Virus record (IMG/VR): IMGVR_UViG_3300043331_000758
Span: 1 to 35,539 of that record
DNA: 35,539 bases
Reading direction: 5' to 3' (one strand)
DNA from: a virus
Each line of letters opens with the position of its first letter. Positions within the stretch are counted from its first letter, which is position 1. Positions 35,539 through 35,539 of the stretch are shown here, piece after piece. The translations under genes were made by a program, and so were the position numbers. A model generated the notes under the pieces. That model worked only from the letters and a program-made list of their open reading frames with translations, did no database searches and was not told where the DNA came from.

Positions 35539-35539
35539 C

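Overview
The window is most of a siphovirus-type (long non-contractile tail) double-stranded DNA phage genome from a high-GC host, very probably an actinobacterium. The signs are: roughly two-thirds G+C by eye, frequent GTG and TTG starts, an Lsr2-type DNA-binding domain, a probable leaderless promoter, and head, tail and terminase proteins of the kinds found in Streptomyces, Microbacterium and Arthrobacter phages. No 16S, plasmid or ordinary chromosomal genes are present.

Layout: two long transcription units converge. The rightward unit (184-13195) is the early/replication arm. It opens with a promoter at 149-177 and about fifteen very small genes joined by ATGA, GTGA or TGATG overlaps (helix-turn-helix, zinc-knuckle and one-helix membrane proteins), ending with an Lsr2 C-terminal-like protein at 3505. 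A non-coding gap (3661-3992) holds a strong hairpin. Then follow nucleotide metabolism (dNMP kinase, HD 5'-nucleotidase), a PD-(D/E)XK exonuclease, small unknown genes, a free DEDD exonuclease, a PrimPol-helicase fusion, endonuclease VII and a family A DNA polymerase. It closes with small genes containing four copies of a 15-bp tandem repeat. The leftward unit, read from the right edge, runs: HNH endonuclease (cut by the edge), two small genes, trypsin-like protease, small and large terminase, portal, MuF-like protein, scaffold, capsid, glycosyltransferase plus hexapeptide acyltransferase, small virion proteins, a 22-residue-repeat protein, head-tail connectors, tail terminator, tail tube, frameshifted tail chaperones, tape measure, distal tail and minor tail proteins, two separate lysins and two holin-like proteins. 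It ends at a bidirectional terminator (13705-13730). A lone catalytic domain of a serine recombinase lies between the units, on the left side of that terminator.

How it works together: the left arm probably makes and primes DNA (PrimPol-helicase, PolA, exonucleases), manages dNTP pools and resolves branched DNA for packaging by HNH/TerS/TerL. The right arm builds the virion and lyses the cell. No tyrosine integrase, full-length serine integrase or recognisable repressor is present, so lifestyle is undecided; PolA carries Leu at the Ile/Phe-762 position that has been linked to temperate phages. The most unusual signal is genome-wide: AGCT is flanked almost only as GAGCTC (about 97 by hand count) or CAGCTG (about 28), whereas GAGCTG/CAGCTC occurs once.
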